NCBI GenBank assembly: GCA_016342685.1
Contig: JAEINU010000010.1
Span: 53,646-117,645 of the forward strand
Direction: 5' to 3'
DNA from: Bacteroidales bacterium
GTDB lineage: Bacteria > Bacteroidota > Bacteroidia > Bacteroidales > UBA12077
Length of the DNA stretch: 64,000 bases
The notes beneath the pieces are model-generated. The model saw only the letters and a program-made list of their open reading frames with translations. It was not told the DNA's origin and did not search any database. Shown one piece after another: positions 52,134-62,771 of the stretch. Each line of letters begins with the position of its first letter. Within the stretch, counting starts at the first letter, position 1. Both the position numbers and the translations under genes were made by a program.

Positions 52134-54656
52134 ATGACCAAATTTAAAGATATGGTAGGATCTGCTGATGGGAGTCGGTTTATTCTACAAGGGAATCAAG
52201 CATTTGCATTAGGTGTGTTGCATGCCGGGTATCATTGTGCCGAGGGGTATCCTGGTACACCAAGTACCGAAATTATTGATAAATCTTTATCTAAAGTTCA
52301 GGATAAAATTCTTGTGGGATGGGATGTTAACGAAGCTGTTGCAGTGGCAGTAGGTGTTGGGCATGCAGTCGCAGGTTTCGATACGGTAGTTACAATGAAA
52401 ACTCCGGGAGCTTTTCAAGCTGGTGATACCATAACAACTTCAGCTTTTTATAATGCACCAGCAGGGGCTTTAGTGCTTTTTGTGGCAACCGATTATGCGC
52501 CTTCAAGTACACAGCATGTTATTGATTTACGTCATTTCTTTGCTGCGGCAAGAGTACCTGTTTTGGAACCTAAAAATCATCAGGATATGTACGAGATAGC
52601 TGCTCATGCAGCAGATATCAGTAAAGAGTTTAATACCCCAGTTGTGATTTTAGCAAATGGTATCTTATGTCATTCTGAAGGATTAATAACAACAAAAGAA
52701 ACTCGTACAGTTAATCCTCGAGAGTTGACTGAGGATTTAAAACCATGGATGAATATGCCTAATATTGCACGTGCAGGATATAATCATGCAACACAGGTGC
52801 GTATACCAGGAGTTGAAAAGTGGGCAGAAAAATCATCCCTTAATGTTGTAAATAAAGGAACCGAAGATTGGGGAATTATTGTAGCTGGTGAAAGTTATAT
52901 AATGATTAAAGAAGCATTGAAAATTGCTAATTTAAATCCTTCAATTTTAGCACTGGGAACAGTATATCCGCTTCCTGAAAAATTAATAAAAGAATTTACT
53001 CAATCAGTTAAAGGTAATGTCTTTTTATTCGAAGATGGAGATAAATTTATTCAGGATAAAGTAACATTAATGGGTGTTGATGTAATTGGTAAAGAAGAAA
53101 ATTCTGTTATTACCGATTATAATCCTGAAATGATATTGGAACTTTTGTCAAAACATATTGATATAAAAATTGAAGCGAAAAGTCAGGATAAAGGAGTTAA
53201 ACCAGTAAGTCGTCCACCAGCAATTTGTCCTGGATGTCCTTATCGTGCTTTTGGTTTAACAGTAAGTAAATTACGTAAACAAAAGAAAATATACTCCAGT
53301 TTTGGTGATATTGGTTGTTCAACTTTACTCTATTTCGAGAATGCTATTGATACTTGTTTGTGTATGGGTGGTTCTGATTCTATGCGTCAGGGATTTGTTC
53401 TTTCGCGACCAGAGTATGCTTCAAAAACCATATCAGTATTAGGCGATTCATGCGAGTGTCATTCGGGATTAGATGCTACACGTAATGCTGTATTCAGAAA
53501 TACACCGGGAGTAAAAATCGTACTCGATAATCGTATTACTGCAATGACAGGTGGTCAACCAGCTCCTTCTTCTGCATGTAATCTTGCTGGTGTTCCTAAT
53601 AAGTTTAACTTGAAGAAGGTATTAGAAGCTGAAGAGGCTCGTGTGGTTGCGGTTGATTCATACGACCTTAAAGCTGTTGAGGTAGAATTGAAAAAATCAC
53701 TTGAATTAGCTGAGCAAGGAGAATTTACAACAATGGTACTCGAAGGTCCTTGTATGAATATGACTCCTTCAAGCCAGAAAAAACGTACGCTTCACATTGA
53801 TATGGATAAATGTATCAAATGTGGAAAATGTAATATTTGTCCGGGAATTGAATTTGATAAAGAAAATGGTCCTCGATTTACCTCAATGTGTACTAACTGT
53901 GGTGGAAATACTCAAGTTTGTATGCAGCGATGTCCTGCAGGTGCAATTGTTGAAGAGATTATAGAAGATTCTTCTGTAGATAAAAAACAAGCTGCTCCAG
54001 CGGTAGATTCTGTTGCTGAAATAAATAAGGTAGTTGTTGATAAAAATGAATTGCCTGATTCATTACGAGTAGCTATCCGAGGAATCGGAGGACAAGGAAA
54101 TCTTTTCTTTGGAAAAGTTCTTTCTACCATGATGATGAATACTCCATATAAAGATTCTCATATTGTAAAAGGTGATACTCACGGAATGGCTCAGCTTGGA
54201 GGTCCTGTAATTTCTACTTTTGCATGTGGAGATGTATACTCTCCAAATTTTGCTCCTCATTCAGCTGATGTGTTGGTTGCAATGGAAATGAGTGAAGTAT
54301 TGCGTCCAGGATTTTTAGATCTTCTTAAGCCGGGGGGTGTTATATTATTTAATAAATATAGAGCTCTTCCTCCAAATACAAAAATTGAAGATTATCCTAA
54401 ACTAGAAGATATTAAGCAGGTACTTGAAGCTTATCAGGTAATTGAAATAGATGCTCTGGAGATTTCTTCATTATTAGGTGATAAATCAGGGAAATCATCA
54501 AATGTTGCTGTGTTAGGAGTGTTATCAACTATTGAACCTTTTAATAAAATACCAGAAGAAATTTGGGTGGATGCTTTAATGAAGCTTTCTCCAAACGATG
54601 GAATAAAAGCAGCCAATCAAATTGCATTTAAAGGAGGTAGAGAGTATGTTAAATAA
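52134..54656 (+). CDS. iorA/iorB fusion: Indolepyruvate:ferredoxin oxidoreductase, fused alpha-beta chain
   Basis: Oxidises indole-, phenyl- or 4-hydroxyphenylpyruvate to the acyl-CoA with ferredoxin reduction. The 840-aa chain (from Met at 52134; the longer frame from 52014 adds 40 unconserved AT-derived residues) carries POR_N (EGYPGTPSTEIID), the TPP-binding core (GDIGCSTLLYFE, LGDSCECHSG), a 2x[4Fe-4S] domain with C560xxCxxCxxCP and CTNCGGNTQVCMQRCP, and then a gamma/beta-type domain (AIRGIGGQGNLFFGKVLS) that is normally the separate IorB. It overlaps the next ligase gene by 11 bp. Confidence 0.93.
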   Translation: MTKFKDMVGSADGSRFILQGNQAFALGVLHAGYHCAEGYPGTPSTEIIDKSLSKVQDKILVGWDVNEAVAVAVGVGHAVAGFDTVVTMKTPGAFQAGDTITTSAFYNAPAGALVLFVATDYAPSSTQHVIDLRHFFAAARVPVLEPKNHQDMYEIAAHAADISKEFNTPVVILANGILCHSEGLITTKETRTVNPRELTEDLKPWMNMPNIARAGYNHATQVRIPGVEKWAEKSSLNVVNKGTEDWGIIVAGESYIMIKEALKIANLNPSILALGTVYPLPEKLIKEFTQSVKGNVFLFEDGDKFIQDKVTLMGVDVIGKEENSVITDYNPEMILELLSKHIDIKIEAKSQDKGVKPVSRPPAICPGCPYRAFGLTVSKLRKQKKIYSSFGDIGCSTLLYFENAIDTCLCMGGSDSMRQGFVLSRPEYASKTISVLGDSCECHSGLDATRNAVFRNTPGVKIVLDNRITAMTGGQPAPSSACNLAGVPNKFNLKKVLEAEEARVVAVDSYDLKAVEVELKKSLELAEQGEFTTMVLEGPCMNMTPSSQKKRTLHIDMDKCIKCGKCNICPGIEFDKENGPRFTSMCTNCGGNTQVCMQRCPAGAIVEEIIEDSSVDKKQAAPAVDSVAEINKVVVDKNELPDSLRVAIRGIGGQGNLFFGKVLSTMMMNTPYKDSHIVKGDTHGMAQLGGPVISTFACGDVYSPNFAPHSADVLVAMEMSEVLRPGFLDLLKPGGVILFNKYRALPPNTKIEDYPKLEDIKQVLEAYQVIEIDALEISSLLGDKSGKSSNVAVLGVLSTIEPFNKIPEEIWVDALMKLSPNDGIKAANQIAFKGGREYVK

Positions 54657-56706
54657 TGAATTAATAAATCCAAAATCAATCGTTATTGTTGGAGGTTCGA
54701 ATTCGGCATTTAAACCCGGAGGTAAAGCCTTGAAGAATATAATTGATACCGGTTATAAAGGTGAGTTACTTGTCATAAATCCAAAAGAAGACATAGTACA
54801 GGGAATAAAATCATATCGTACTGCTGAAGAATTAGATTCTGCTGATTTAGCAATTATTGGTGTGCCTGCACCTTTTGTTTTAGATAGTGTTCGTGTGTTG
54901 GCTGAGAAATGTAATGTAAAAGCATTTATAATATTATCGGCAGGATTTAGTGAAATAGGTGGCGAAGGAATAACGCTAGAGAACGAGATCGTTAAAATAT
55001 GTAACGAGAACGATGCAAGTCTTATAGGACCTAATTGTACAGGGGTTATTACATCAAATTATTCAGGAATATTTGCTGGTCCATTGCCAAAACTTGATCC
55101 TAAGGGATGCGATTTTGTGAGTGGTTCAGGAGCAACTGCAGCTTTTATCATTGAAGAGGGGATGGCTGTTGGCTTACGTTTTGCAAGTATGTTTGCTGTA
55201 GGCAACTCAGCTCAGAATGGTGTTGAGGAGGTTTTAGAATATTGGGATGCCGTATTTGATCCAAAGAAAAGCTCTAAGGTTAAATTGGTATACATGGAGA
55301 ATATCAAAAATCCTCAGAAATTTCTAAAACATGCTGCATCATTAATTTCTAAAGGATGCAAAATTGCGGCAATAAAATCAGGAAGCTCGGCTGCTGGAAG
55401 TAGAGCGGCATCCTCACATACCGGAGCACTTGCTAGTGCCGATTCTGCTGTTCAGGCATTGTTTGCGAAAGCTGGAATCATCCGTTGCGAAGGACGTGAA
55501 GAATTAGTAACAGTTGCTTCTGTACTTATGCAGGCTGAGTTAAAAGGTGAAAATATTGCTATTATCACACAAGCAGGTGGTCCCGGAGTTATGTTAACAG
55601 ATGTTCTTTCGAATGGAGGCCTTGACGTTCCTCATTTGCAAGAGAAAGATACGAAAGACTTACTAACACAGCTTTATCCTGGATCAGCAGTAGGTAATCC
55701 TATTGATTTTCTGGCTACTGGATCTGCTGAACAATTAGGAATTATTATTGATTATTGCGAGCGTAAATTTCCAGAGATCGATGGCATGGCTGTAATATTT
55801 GGAGATCCTGAACTTGTTGATGTTCGTCCTGCTTATAAAGTTATTTATGATAAGATAAAAGAGTGTAAAAAACCTATTTATGCAATTTTACCTTCTATGA
55901 CAACCGGAGCAGAAAGAATAAAATATTTTACCGAAGAATTAGGCCAAGTATATTTCCCTGATGAATTATCGGTAGGGAAAGCAATTGTAAAAATATTTAA
56001 TACTCCAAAGCCTGCTGTGGAGGAACAAAAAACAGAAATAGATAAAGTATCTGTTCGTAATATTATTGAATCATGTAATGATGGTTATATTTCGCCTCAA
56101 AAGATTCAGGCTTTATTAGATGCTGCGGGAATAAATAGAGCTGGAGAGGCTGTTGTTGCAAATGCCGAAGATGCAGTTGTTAAAGCAAAAGAACTTGGAT
56201 TACCTGTAGTGATGAAAGTTGTGGGACCAGTGCATAAATCTGATGTGGGTGGAGTTGCATTAAATGTATCTTCTAACGAGCAGGTAAAAGCCGAGTTTGA
56301 CAGAATGATTCAAATTAAAGATACAACTGCAATACTTATTCAGCCTATGTTATCGGGGACTGAGTTGTTTGTTGGAGCTAAAGGCGAAGGTGATTTTGGT
56401 CATTTAATATTATGTGGTTTAGGAGGTATTTTTATAGAGGTATTTAAAGATGTGTCTTCATCATTAGTACCTGTTAGTGCTAGTGAGGCAGATAGTATGA
56501 TTCACTCACTTAAGTCGTTTAAAATTTTAGAAGGAGTGCGTGGACAAGAGGGAGTTAATATTGATAAATTTAAAGAAACAATAGTTCGATTATCTGCACT
56601 ATTGGAAGTTGCTCCTGAAATTCAAGAGATGGATTTGAATCCATTACTTGGAACACCAGATAAAATAATCGCAGTTGATGCAAGAATAAGAATCGAAAAA
56701 AAATAA
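54646..56706 (+). CDS. ADP-forming acyl-CoA ligase (acetate-CoA ligase, fused alpha-beta)
   Basis: Converts acyl-CoA, ADP and phosphate to the free acid, CoA and ATP, conserving energy. The 686-aa chain has a CoA-binding domain (SIVIVGGSNSAFKPGGKALKN), the ligase domain with phospho-His258 in SHTGALA (AASSHTGALASADSA), and a C-terminal ATP-grasp (LPVVMKVVGPVHKSDVGGVAL). The start at ATG 54646 is chosen because it follows AGGAGGT at a usual spacing, a strong SD that is rare in this genome; the frame opens 24 bp earlier at TTG. It overlaps the IOR stop, indicating translational coupling. Confidence 0.92.
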   Translation: MLNNELINPKSIVIVGGSNSAFKPGGKALKNIIDTGYKGELLVINPKEDIVQGIKSYRTAEELDSADLAIIGVPAPFVLDSVRVLAEKCNVKAFIILSAGFSEIGGEGITLENEIVKICNENDASLIGPNCTGVITSNYSGIFAGPLPKLDPKGCDFVSGSGATAAFIIEEGMAVGLRFASMFAVGNSAQNGVEEVLEYWDAVFDPKKSSKVKLVYMENIKNPQKFLKHAASLISKGCKIAAIKSGSSAAGSRAASSHTGALASADSAVQALFAKAGIIRCEGREELVTVASVLMQAELKGENIAIITQAGGPGVMLTDVLSNGGLDVPHLQEKDTKDLLTQLYPGSAVGNPIDFLATGSAEQLGIIIDYCERKFPEIDGMAVIFGDPELVDVRPAYKVIYDKIKECKKPIYAILPSMTTGAERIKYFTEELGQVYFPDELSVGKAIVKIFNTPKPAVEEQKTEIDKVSVRNIIESCNDGYISPQKIQALLDAAGINRAGEAVVANAEDAVVKAKELGLPVVMKVVGPVHKSDVGGVALNVSSNEQVKAEFDRMIQIKDTTAILIQPMLSGTELFVGAKGEGDFGHLILCGLGGIFIEVFKDVSSSLVPVSASEADSMIHSLKSFKILEGVRGQEGVNIDKFKETIVRLSALLEVAPEIQEMDLNPLLGTPDKIIAVDARIRIEKK

Positions 56707-56713
56707 TTAGATA

Positions 56714-58033
56714 ATGGGAACAAAAATAAAAACACCTATCGATTACGATATCGTTAAAGAAGTAATTAATAATAGTGGATTCGAAGCTGTAGGAAAAGCT
56801 TCTATTAGGGAAATAAAATTTTTAATTAACCAGATTGAAAATAAAACAGGAGAGAGATTTGTTCGCATGGAAATGGGTATTCCCGGATTTTCTGCTCCTC
56901 AAATAGCTATTGATGCCGAGAAAAAAGCATTGGATGAAGGATGTGCCAGTATGTATCCAGATATTGATGGAATTCCTGAATTGAAAAATGAAATTTCTCG
57001 ATTCGTGAAAAATTTTATCGACATTGATATTGATCCTCAATATTGCTTATCTACAGTTGGATCAATACATGGGAACTTTGCTACTTTTATGGTGGCTGGT
57101 CGTATGGATGAGAAAAAAGACACCGTATTATTTTTAGATCCGGGATTTCCTGTTCATAAGGCTCTGGTTAAAATGTTGGGTTTAAAAACAGAAAGTTTTG
57201 ATGTTTACAATTATAGAGGTCAAAAGTTAAAAGCTCGTTTAGAAGAGTATTTGGCTAAAGGAAATATTTCTACAATATTGTATTCAAATCCGAACAATCC
57301 AAGCTGGATTTGTTTTACCGAGGAAGAATTACAAATAATTGGTGAGTTGGCAACAAAATATGATGTGGTTGTTGAGGAAGATTTAGCATACTTTGCTATG
57401 GATTTCAGATCTGACCTTTCTAAGCCGGGTGTTGCGCCATTTCAACCTTCTGTTGCAAAATATACCGATAATTATATCTTGATGATTTCTTCATCGAAAG
57501 CATTCTCATATGCAGGGCAACGTGTAGGAATGATGTGTATTTCCGAGAAGTTATTTAAATCAAATCACGAAAATTTGTTAAAATATTATTCATCTGCAAA
57601 CTTTGGACACTCCGTTGCTTACGGAACAGTATATGCATCAACCGCAGGAGTAACGCACTCGGCACAAAAAGGTTTAGCTGCATTGCTTAAAGCTACCAAC
57701 GACGGTGATTATAATCCTTGGGATGTTGCAAGAAAATATGGAGACAGAGCTAAAAAGGCTAAGGAATTATTTATCGATAATGGATTTCATATTGTTTATG
57801 ATACAGATATTGACAAGCCTATAGCTGATGGGTTTTATTTTACTATTGCTTATCCTGGTTTTGAAGGATATCAGTTGGTAGAAGAGTTAATGTATTATGG
57901 AATTTCAGCTATTTCATTGTCGGGGACAGGAAGTGAAAGAACGGAAGGCTTGCGAGCCTGTGTCTCGTTTATTGCCGACGATCAGTTTCCTGCATTGGAA
58001 GAGAGATTGAAAGCTTTTAAAGCAAATCATTAA
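56714..58033 (+). CDS. Class I/II PLP-dependent aminotransferase
   Basis: A 439-aa aminotransferase. Substrate-binding segment MGIPGFSAPQIA, NPNNPSW (the conserved NPxNP), VEEDLAYFAMDF (binding the PLP pyridine) and the lysine box SSSKAFSYAGQRVG that forms the Schiff base are all present. Such an enzyme would make the 2-oxoacid used by the upstream oxidoreductase. It starts 7 bp after the ligase gene and ends before a strong terminator, so it is the third gene of the operon. The amino-acid preference cannot be read. Confidence 0.9.
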   Translation: MGTKIKTPIDYDIVKEVINNSGFEAVGKASIREIKFLINQIENKTGERFVRMEMGIPGFSAPQIAIDAEKKALDEGCASMYPDIDGIPELKNEISRFVKNFIDIDIDPQYCLSTVGSIHGNFATFMVAGRMDEKKDTVLFLDPGFPVHKALVKMLGLKTESFDVYNYRGQKLKARLEEYLAKGNISTILYSNPNNPSWICFTEEELQIIGELATKYDVVVEEDLAYFAMDFRSDLSKPGVAPFQPSVAKYTDNYILMISSSKAFSYAGQRVGMMCISEKLFKSNHENLLKYYSSANFGHSVAYGTVYASTAGVTHSAQKGLAALLKATNDGDYNPWDVARKYGDRAKKAKELFIDNGFHIVYDTDIDKPIADGFYFTIAYPGFEGYQLVEELMYYGISAISLSGTGSERTEGLRACVSFIADDQFPALEERLKAFKANH

Positions 58034-58037
58034 TAAT

Positions 58038-58071
58038 AAAAAGGGATTCTTACTATAAGAATCCCTTTTTA
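58038..58071 (+). terminator. Terminator of the ior-ligase-aminotransferase operon
   Basis: 15-bp perfect stem AAAAAGGGATTCTTA / TAAGAATCCCTTTTT with a three-base loop. Confidence 0.92.
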
Positions 58072-58151
58072 TTTGTATTAATTACAAGATCATTAAATCA
58101 TGATCTTTTAGCGAGTTGTCTTATTTTATTTTTAATATAAGCAGGATTGTT

Positions 58152-58159
58152 TATTTTTG
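58152..58159 (+). promoter_or_regulatory. -7 element of the purM promoter
   Basis: TATTTTTG, a match to TAnnTTTG, 24 bp before the ATG at 58184; a clean -33 box is not seen. The upstream TTG at 58157 overlaps it, which argues against the longer start. Confidence 0.5.
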
Positions 58160-58183
58160 CACTTTCAAAATATTTACAAAACT

Positions 58184-59353
58184 ATGTCACAAGATTCAAG
58201 ATATAATTTAAGAGGAGTTTCAGCATCTAAAGAAGATGTTCATAACGCAATAAAAAATATAGATAAAGGATTATATCCTAAAGCTTTTTGTAAGATTATT
58301 CCTGATATTATTGGTGGCGACGATAGCTATTGTAATATAATGCATGCCGATGGAGCAGGAACAAAATCTTCGCTTGCATATTTATATTGGAAAGAAACGG
58401 GTGACCTTTCAGTTTGGAAAGGAATTGCTCAGGATGCTTTAATTATGAATCTCGATGATTTATTATGTGTAGGGGCAACAGACAATATTTTGTTATCATC
58501 AACAATTGGTCGTAATAAGAACTTAATTACAGGAGAAGTAATTGCTGCCATTATAAATGGTACCGAAGAGTTGTTAGCAGATCTTCGAGAAATGGGAGTA
58601 TCTATTTATTCAACAGGAGGCGAAACAGCGGATGTTGGCGATTTAGTTCGAACTATTATCGTTGATTCTACAGTAACATGTCGAATGAAAAAATCCGATG
58701 TAATCGATAACAGCAATATTCAAGATGGCGATGTAATTGTTGGTTTATCATCATCTGGTCAGGCAACCTACGAAAAAGAATATAATGGAGGAATGGGAAG
58801 TAATGGATTAACTTCTGCTCGCCACGATGTATTTAATAAGTATTTAGCCGAAAAATATCCCGAAAGTTTTGATCCAACAGTGCCAAACGAGGTGATTTAC
58901 TCTGGAGGCTATAAACTTACCGATCCGATTGAAGGTTTAGATATCGATGCAGGTAAATTAGTATTGTCGCCAACAAGAACATATGCTCCTGTTATGATCG
59001 AGATTTTTAAGAAACTTAGATCTAAGATTCATGGTTTGGTGCATTGCTCGGGCGGAGCTCAAACAAAAGTGATGCATTTTGTAGAAAATCTTCATATCAC
59101 TAAAGATAACTTATTTGATATTCCAGAATTGTTTAAAATTATTCAGAAAGAATCTGGAACATCATGGGAAGAAATGTATAAGGTATTTAATATGGGGCAC
59201 AGAATGGAGGTTTATTTATCGCCTGAATATGCCGAAGAGATAATCAAAATCTCAAAAACATTTAATATAGATGCTAAAATTGTTGGACGCTGTCAAAAAT
59301 CTGATGGCAATAGATTGACAATTAAAAGCGAATTTGGCGAATTCAATTATTAA
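58184..59353 (+). CDS. purM: Phosphoribosylformylglycinamidine cyclo-ligase (AIR synthetase)
   Basis: Fifth step of purine synthesis, making aminoimidazole ribotide from FGAM with ATP. The 389-aa PurM-fold protein has HADGAGTKSSLAYLYWKETGD (ATP/dimer site), IAQDALIMNLDDLLCVGA, STGGETADVGD, IVGLSSSGQATYEKE and LVHCSGGAQTKVMHF. The chosen ATG follows the promoter; the open frame begins 27 bp earlier at a TTG inside the -7 box. Monocistronic or co-transcribed with prfA 61 bp downstream. Confidence 0.92.
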   Translation: MSQDSRYNLRGVSASKEDVHNAIKNIDKGLYPKAFCKIIPDIIGGDDSYCNIMHADGAGTKSSLAYLYWKETGDLSVWKGIAQDALIMNLDDLLCVGATDNILLSSTIGRNKNLITGEVIAAIINGTEELLADLREMGVSIYSTGGETADVGDLVRTIIVDSTVTCRMKKSDVIDNSNIQDGDVIVGLSSSGQATYEKEYNGGMGSNGLTSARHDVFNKYLAEKYPESFDPTVPNEVIYSGGYKLTDPIEGLDIDAGKLVLSPTRTYAPVMIEIFKKLRSKIHGLVHCSGGAQTKVMHFVENLHITKDNLFDIPELFKIIQKESGTSWEEMYKVFNMGHRMEVYLSPEYAEEIIKISKTFNIDAKIVGRCQKSDGNRLTIKSEFGEFNY

Positions 59354-59414
59354 TAAATTGAAGAGTTCTGTCAAATTTAATTTAATTTTGTACTGATTTT
59401 TAAAGGAGAAAGAT

Positions 59415-60503
59415 ATGGCTAGCAATATGATATTTGAAAGACTTGAAGGGATTAAAATTCGCTTCGAAGAAGTAGGTCAATTAATTACTGATCCCGATAT
59501 TATTTCTGATATGAAGAAATATATTCAGTTAAATAAAGAATATCGTGATTTAGAGCCACTTGTAGAGGCTTATAAAGAGTTTAAAGACATATTCAGTAAT
59601 ATTGAATCTGCCAAGGAAATTATTGCCACTGAGAAAGATGAAGAAATGCGCGAAATGGCAAAAATGGAATTGGACGAATTGGAAGCAAAAATTGGTCCGC
59701 TCGAAGATGAAATAAAAATATTGTTGTTACCTAAAGATCCAGAAGACGACAAAAACGCAATACTTGAGATTAGAGCTGGAACAGGTGGTGATGAGGCTAG
59801 TATCTTTGCAGGTGATCTTTTTAAAATGTACACTCATTTCTGCGAAAAGAAAAAGTGGAAAATGGAACTTACAAATAGCAGTGAAGGAACCGTTGGTGGA
59901 TATAAAGAAATTGTAATGAAGGTTACAGGATCTGGGGTTTATGGAGTTTTAAAATATGAATCAGGAGTACATCGCGTGCAACGTGTTCCACAGACCGAAA
60001 CGCAAGGTCGTGTGCATACTTCAGCAGCAACAGTTGCCGTTTTGCCCGAAGCCGAAGAGTTTGAAGTTGACCTTAAAACAGAAGATATCAAAAGAGATGA
60101 ATATTGTTCTTCGGGACCTGGAGGGCAGTCGGTAAATACTACTTATTCTGCAATTCGTTTAACGCACCTTCCTTCTGGAATCGTGGTAACTTGTCAGGAT
60201 CAGAAATCGAAGTTAAAGAACCTCGATAAGGCAATGAAAGAATTGAAGACTCGATTATATAATTTAGAGTATCAAAAGTATATGGATGCCATTGCTTCTA
60301 AACGTAAAACAATGGTTTCTACAGGAGATAGATCGGCAAAAATTAGAACGTACAATTATCCGCAAGGACGTGTTACTGATCATCGTATAAATCTTACAAT
60401 GTATAATTTGCCAGCAGTTATTGGTGGCGATATTCAGGAAATTATTGATCAATTGCAAGTAGCAGAGAATGCAGAGCGATTAAAAGAAGCAGGAGTAGAA
60501 TAA
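59415..60503 (+). CDS. prfA: Peptide chain release factor 1
   Basis: Reads UAA and UAG stop codons and releases the nascent protein. The 362-aa protein has the GGQ motif at residues 236-238 in [15 protein letters not shown] and the preceding [16 protein letters not shown] and [25 protein letters not shown] blocks. AGGAG lies 8 bp before the ATG at 59415. Full length. Confidence 0.97.
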   Translation: MASNMIFERLEGIKIRFEEVGQLITDPDIISDMKKYIQLNKEYRDLEPLVEAYKEFKDIFSNIESAKEIIATEKDEEMREMAKMELDELEAKIGPLEDEIKILLLPKDPEDDKNAILEIRAGTGGDEASIFAGDLFKMYTHFCEKKKWKMELTNSSEGTVGGYKEIVMKVTGSGVYGVLKYESGVHRVQRVPQTETQGRVHTSAATVAVLPEAEEFEVDLKTEDIKRDEYCSSGPGGQSVNTTYSAIRLTHLPSGIVVTCQDQKSKLKNLDKAMKELKTRLYNLEYQKYMDAIASKRKTMVSTGDRSAKIRTYNYPQGRVTDHRINLTMYNLPAVIGGDIQEIIDQLQVAENAERLKEAGVE

Positions 60504-60599
60504 ATCATTTTAAATAACAAATATCAAACTCTAAAAAACAAAGTTCTTATTGTTAAGATTATTTGTAATTTGTCGTTTGTAATTTGAAATTTTGGAAGT

Positions 60600-61433
60600 A
60601 TGGATTACAATCAATTATTTGAGCAGATAAAAAAGAAAAAAAGTTTTCTTTGTGTGGGTTTAGATACCGATATTACAAAGATTCCGAGTTTTCTTTTAAA
60701 AGAAGAAGATCCTATTTTTGAGTTCAATAAACGAATAATTGATGCAACCGCACAATATACAATTGCTTATAAGCCAAACATTGCGTTTTATGAGGCTCAC
60801 GGTGTTTCTGGCTGGAAAAGTCTAGAGAAAACAATTAACTATATCAATTTAATTCATGAAGATATTTTTGTTATTGCAGATGCAAAACGTGGCGATATAG
60901 GAAATACTTCAAAAATGTATGCGCGTGCCTATTTCGAACAATTCGATTGCGATGCAGTAACTGTAGCTCCATACATGGGAGCCGATTCTGTTGTTCCATT
61001 TCTGGATTTTAAAAACAGATGGGTTATTTTATTGGCTTTAACATCGAACCAAAGCTCACAGGATTTTCAGTTGTTAAATATTGATGGATCAGGTCAAAAT
61101 CTTTTTGAGACGGTTCTTGAGAAATCAAAATCTTGGGGAACAAAAGAAAATCTAATGTATGTTGTTGGTGCAACACAAGCCGAATACTTAAAGAAAATAC
61201 GCAAAATAGTTCCCGATAATTTCTTGTTAGTTCCCGGGGTTGGAGCGCAAGGAGGAAGCTTGCTGGAAGTTGCAGAGTATGGCATGAACGATTCCTGTGG
61301 ATTATTAGTAAATTCATCCCGGGGAATTATTTATGCAAGTTCAACTGCCGATTTTGATAAAATGGCTTCGCAAAAAGCTAAGGAATTGCAGGTTGAAATG
61401 GCTGTGGCTCTTTCCAAAAAAGGAATCATATAA
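60600..61433 (+). CDS. pyrF: Orotidine 5'-phosphate decarboxylase
   Basis: Final step of UMP synthesis. The 277-aa type 2 OMP decarboxylase has [23 protein letters not shown], the catalytic [15 protein letters not shown] (Asp-Lys-x-x-Asp pattern) and [11 protein letters not shown]; these are standard for the longer PyrF subgroup. It follows prfA by 96 bp, a gap of low complexity without a visible signal, and precedes the DUF2851 gene by 69 bp. Confidence 0.95.
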   Translation: MDYNQLFEQIKKKKSFLCVGLDTDITKIPSFLLKEEDPIFEFNKRIIDATAQYTIAYKPNIAFYEAHGVSGWKSLEKTINYINLIHEDIFVIADAKRGDIGNTSKMYARAYFEQFDCDAVTVAPYMGADSVVPFLDFKNRWVILLALTSNQSSQDFQLLNIDGSGQNLFETVLEKSKSWGTKENLMYVVGATQAEYLKKIRKIVPDNFLLVPGVGAQGGSLLEVAEYGMNDSCGLLVNSSRGIIYASSTADFDKMASQKAKELQVEMAVALSKKGII

Positions 61434-61502
61434 TTCTTAATTCTAAAATAAGTAGTTAATTTTTATTAGTTTTATAAATAGACATTTAATTAATAAGAAT
61501 TA

Positions 61503-62771
61503 ATGAAAGAGGATTTTCTTCATTATATCTGGAAATACAAATTATACCGAGAAGATAAACTATTAACTCAAGATAATGAGTCAATAGAGATTATTAACAG
61601 CGGAGTGCATAATTTTGATTCAGGACCCGATTTTTTTAATGCAAAAGTTAAAATTGGAGAAACTGTTTGGGCTGGTAACATCGAAATACATGTTAAATCA
61701 TCCGATTGGAATTTACATAAGCATAATAAGGATAAAGCCTACGATAATGTTATCCTTCAAGTCGTTTTTAATCACGATAAAGATATTACACGAACAAATG
61801 GGCAAGTAATTCCAACGGTAGAAATTAAGTTTAATAATGATTTATTAAATAACTACCAGTCACTGCTTGAGAAGAACTCTTGGATAGCCTGTGAAAACGA
61901 TTTGCCTTTAGTTGATCCTTTTATAGTAATGTCTTGGATGGAAAAGCTTACAGTAGAACGGCTTGAGCAAAAATCTACACGAATAAGTGAATCGTTAATA
62001 GCATTAAGTAATAGTTGGGAAACAGCTTTTTATATTCAATTGGCACGGAATTTTGGATTTAAATTAAACTCAGATCCGTTTGAGATGCTAGCCAAATCTT
62101 TGTCATTAAATATTCTTGCTAAGCATAAAGACAATCTCTTTCAGATTGAGGCATTATTATTTGGGCAGGCAGGTTTTCTTGAGGAAGAAACTGGCGATGA
62201 GTATTATAAAAATCTTCGAAAAGAATATAATTATCTACAAAAGAAATTTCAGCTCAAGCCAATTGAAAAACACTTGTGGAAATTCTTAAGATCGAGGCCG
62301 GGAAATTTTCCAACAATACGAATTGCCCAATTTGCATCTTTAATATACAATTCTAGATCTTTATTCTCGAAAATAATTGAAATTAATAATCTCGATGAGT
62401 TTTACACCCTATTTAAAGTAAAACCATCTGAGTATTGGGATGAGCATTATCAATTCAATAAAGATTCTGTAGTTAAGTCAAAAGCTCTGGGTAAATCGGC
62501 AATCGATGTTGTTTTAATTAATTCTATCGTGCCTTTTTTGTTTGTTTTTGGAAAATCAAAAGGAAATTATATGTATCAGGAAAGAGCTTTGAACTTGTTA
62601 GAGAGTATTAAGCCTGAGAAAAATTCAATTATTAATAGTTGGAATGATTTAAATATAAAATCAAAGAGTGCTTTTGATACACAAGCGCTAATTCAGTTGA
62701 AAAATAAGTATTGCAATCAGAAAAAATGTTTAAATTGCCAGATAGGAAATGCAATCATAAATCGGAAATGA
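61503..62771 (+). CDS. DUF2851 family protein
   Basis: A 422-aa conserved Bacteroidota protein of unknown function. Typical segments are LHYIWKYKLYRE near the start, INSGVHNFDSGPDFFNAKVKIG, GNIEIHVKSSDWNLHKHNKDKAYDNVILQVV, and a C-terminal cysteine pair region CNQKKCLNCQIGNAII. Soluble; no signal peptide. Its stop overlaps the channel start (ATGA). Confidence 0.85.
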   Translation: MKEDFLHYIWKYKLYREDKLLTQDNESIEIINSGVHNFDSGPDFFNAKVKIGETVWAGNIEIHVKSSDWNLHKHNKDKAYDNVILQVVFNHDKDITRTNGQVIPTVEIKFNNDLLNNYQSLLEKNSWIACENDLPLVDPFIVMSWMEKLTVERLEQKSTRISESLIALSNSWETAFYIQLARNFGFKLNSDPFEMLAKSLSLNILAKHKDNLFQIEALLFGQAGFLEEETGDEYYKNLRKEYNYLQKKFQLKPIEKHLWKFLRSRPGNFPTIRIAQFASLIYNSRSLFSKIIEINNLDEFYTLFKVKPSEYWDEHYQFNKDSVVKSKALGKSAIDVVLINSIVPFLFVFGKSKGNYMYQERALNLLESIKPEKNSIINSWNDLNIKSKSAFDTQALIQLKNKYCNQKKCLNCQIGNAIINRK

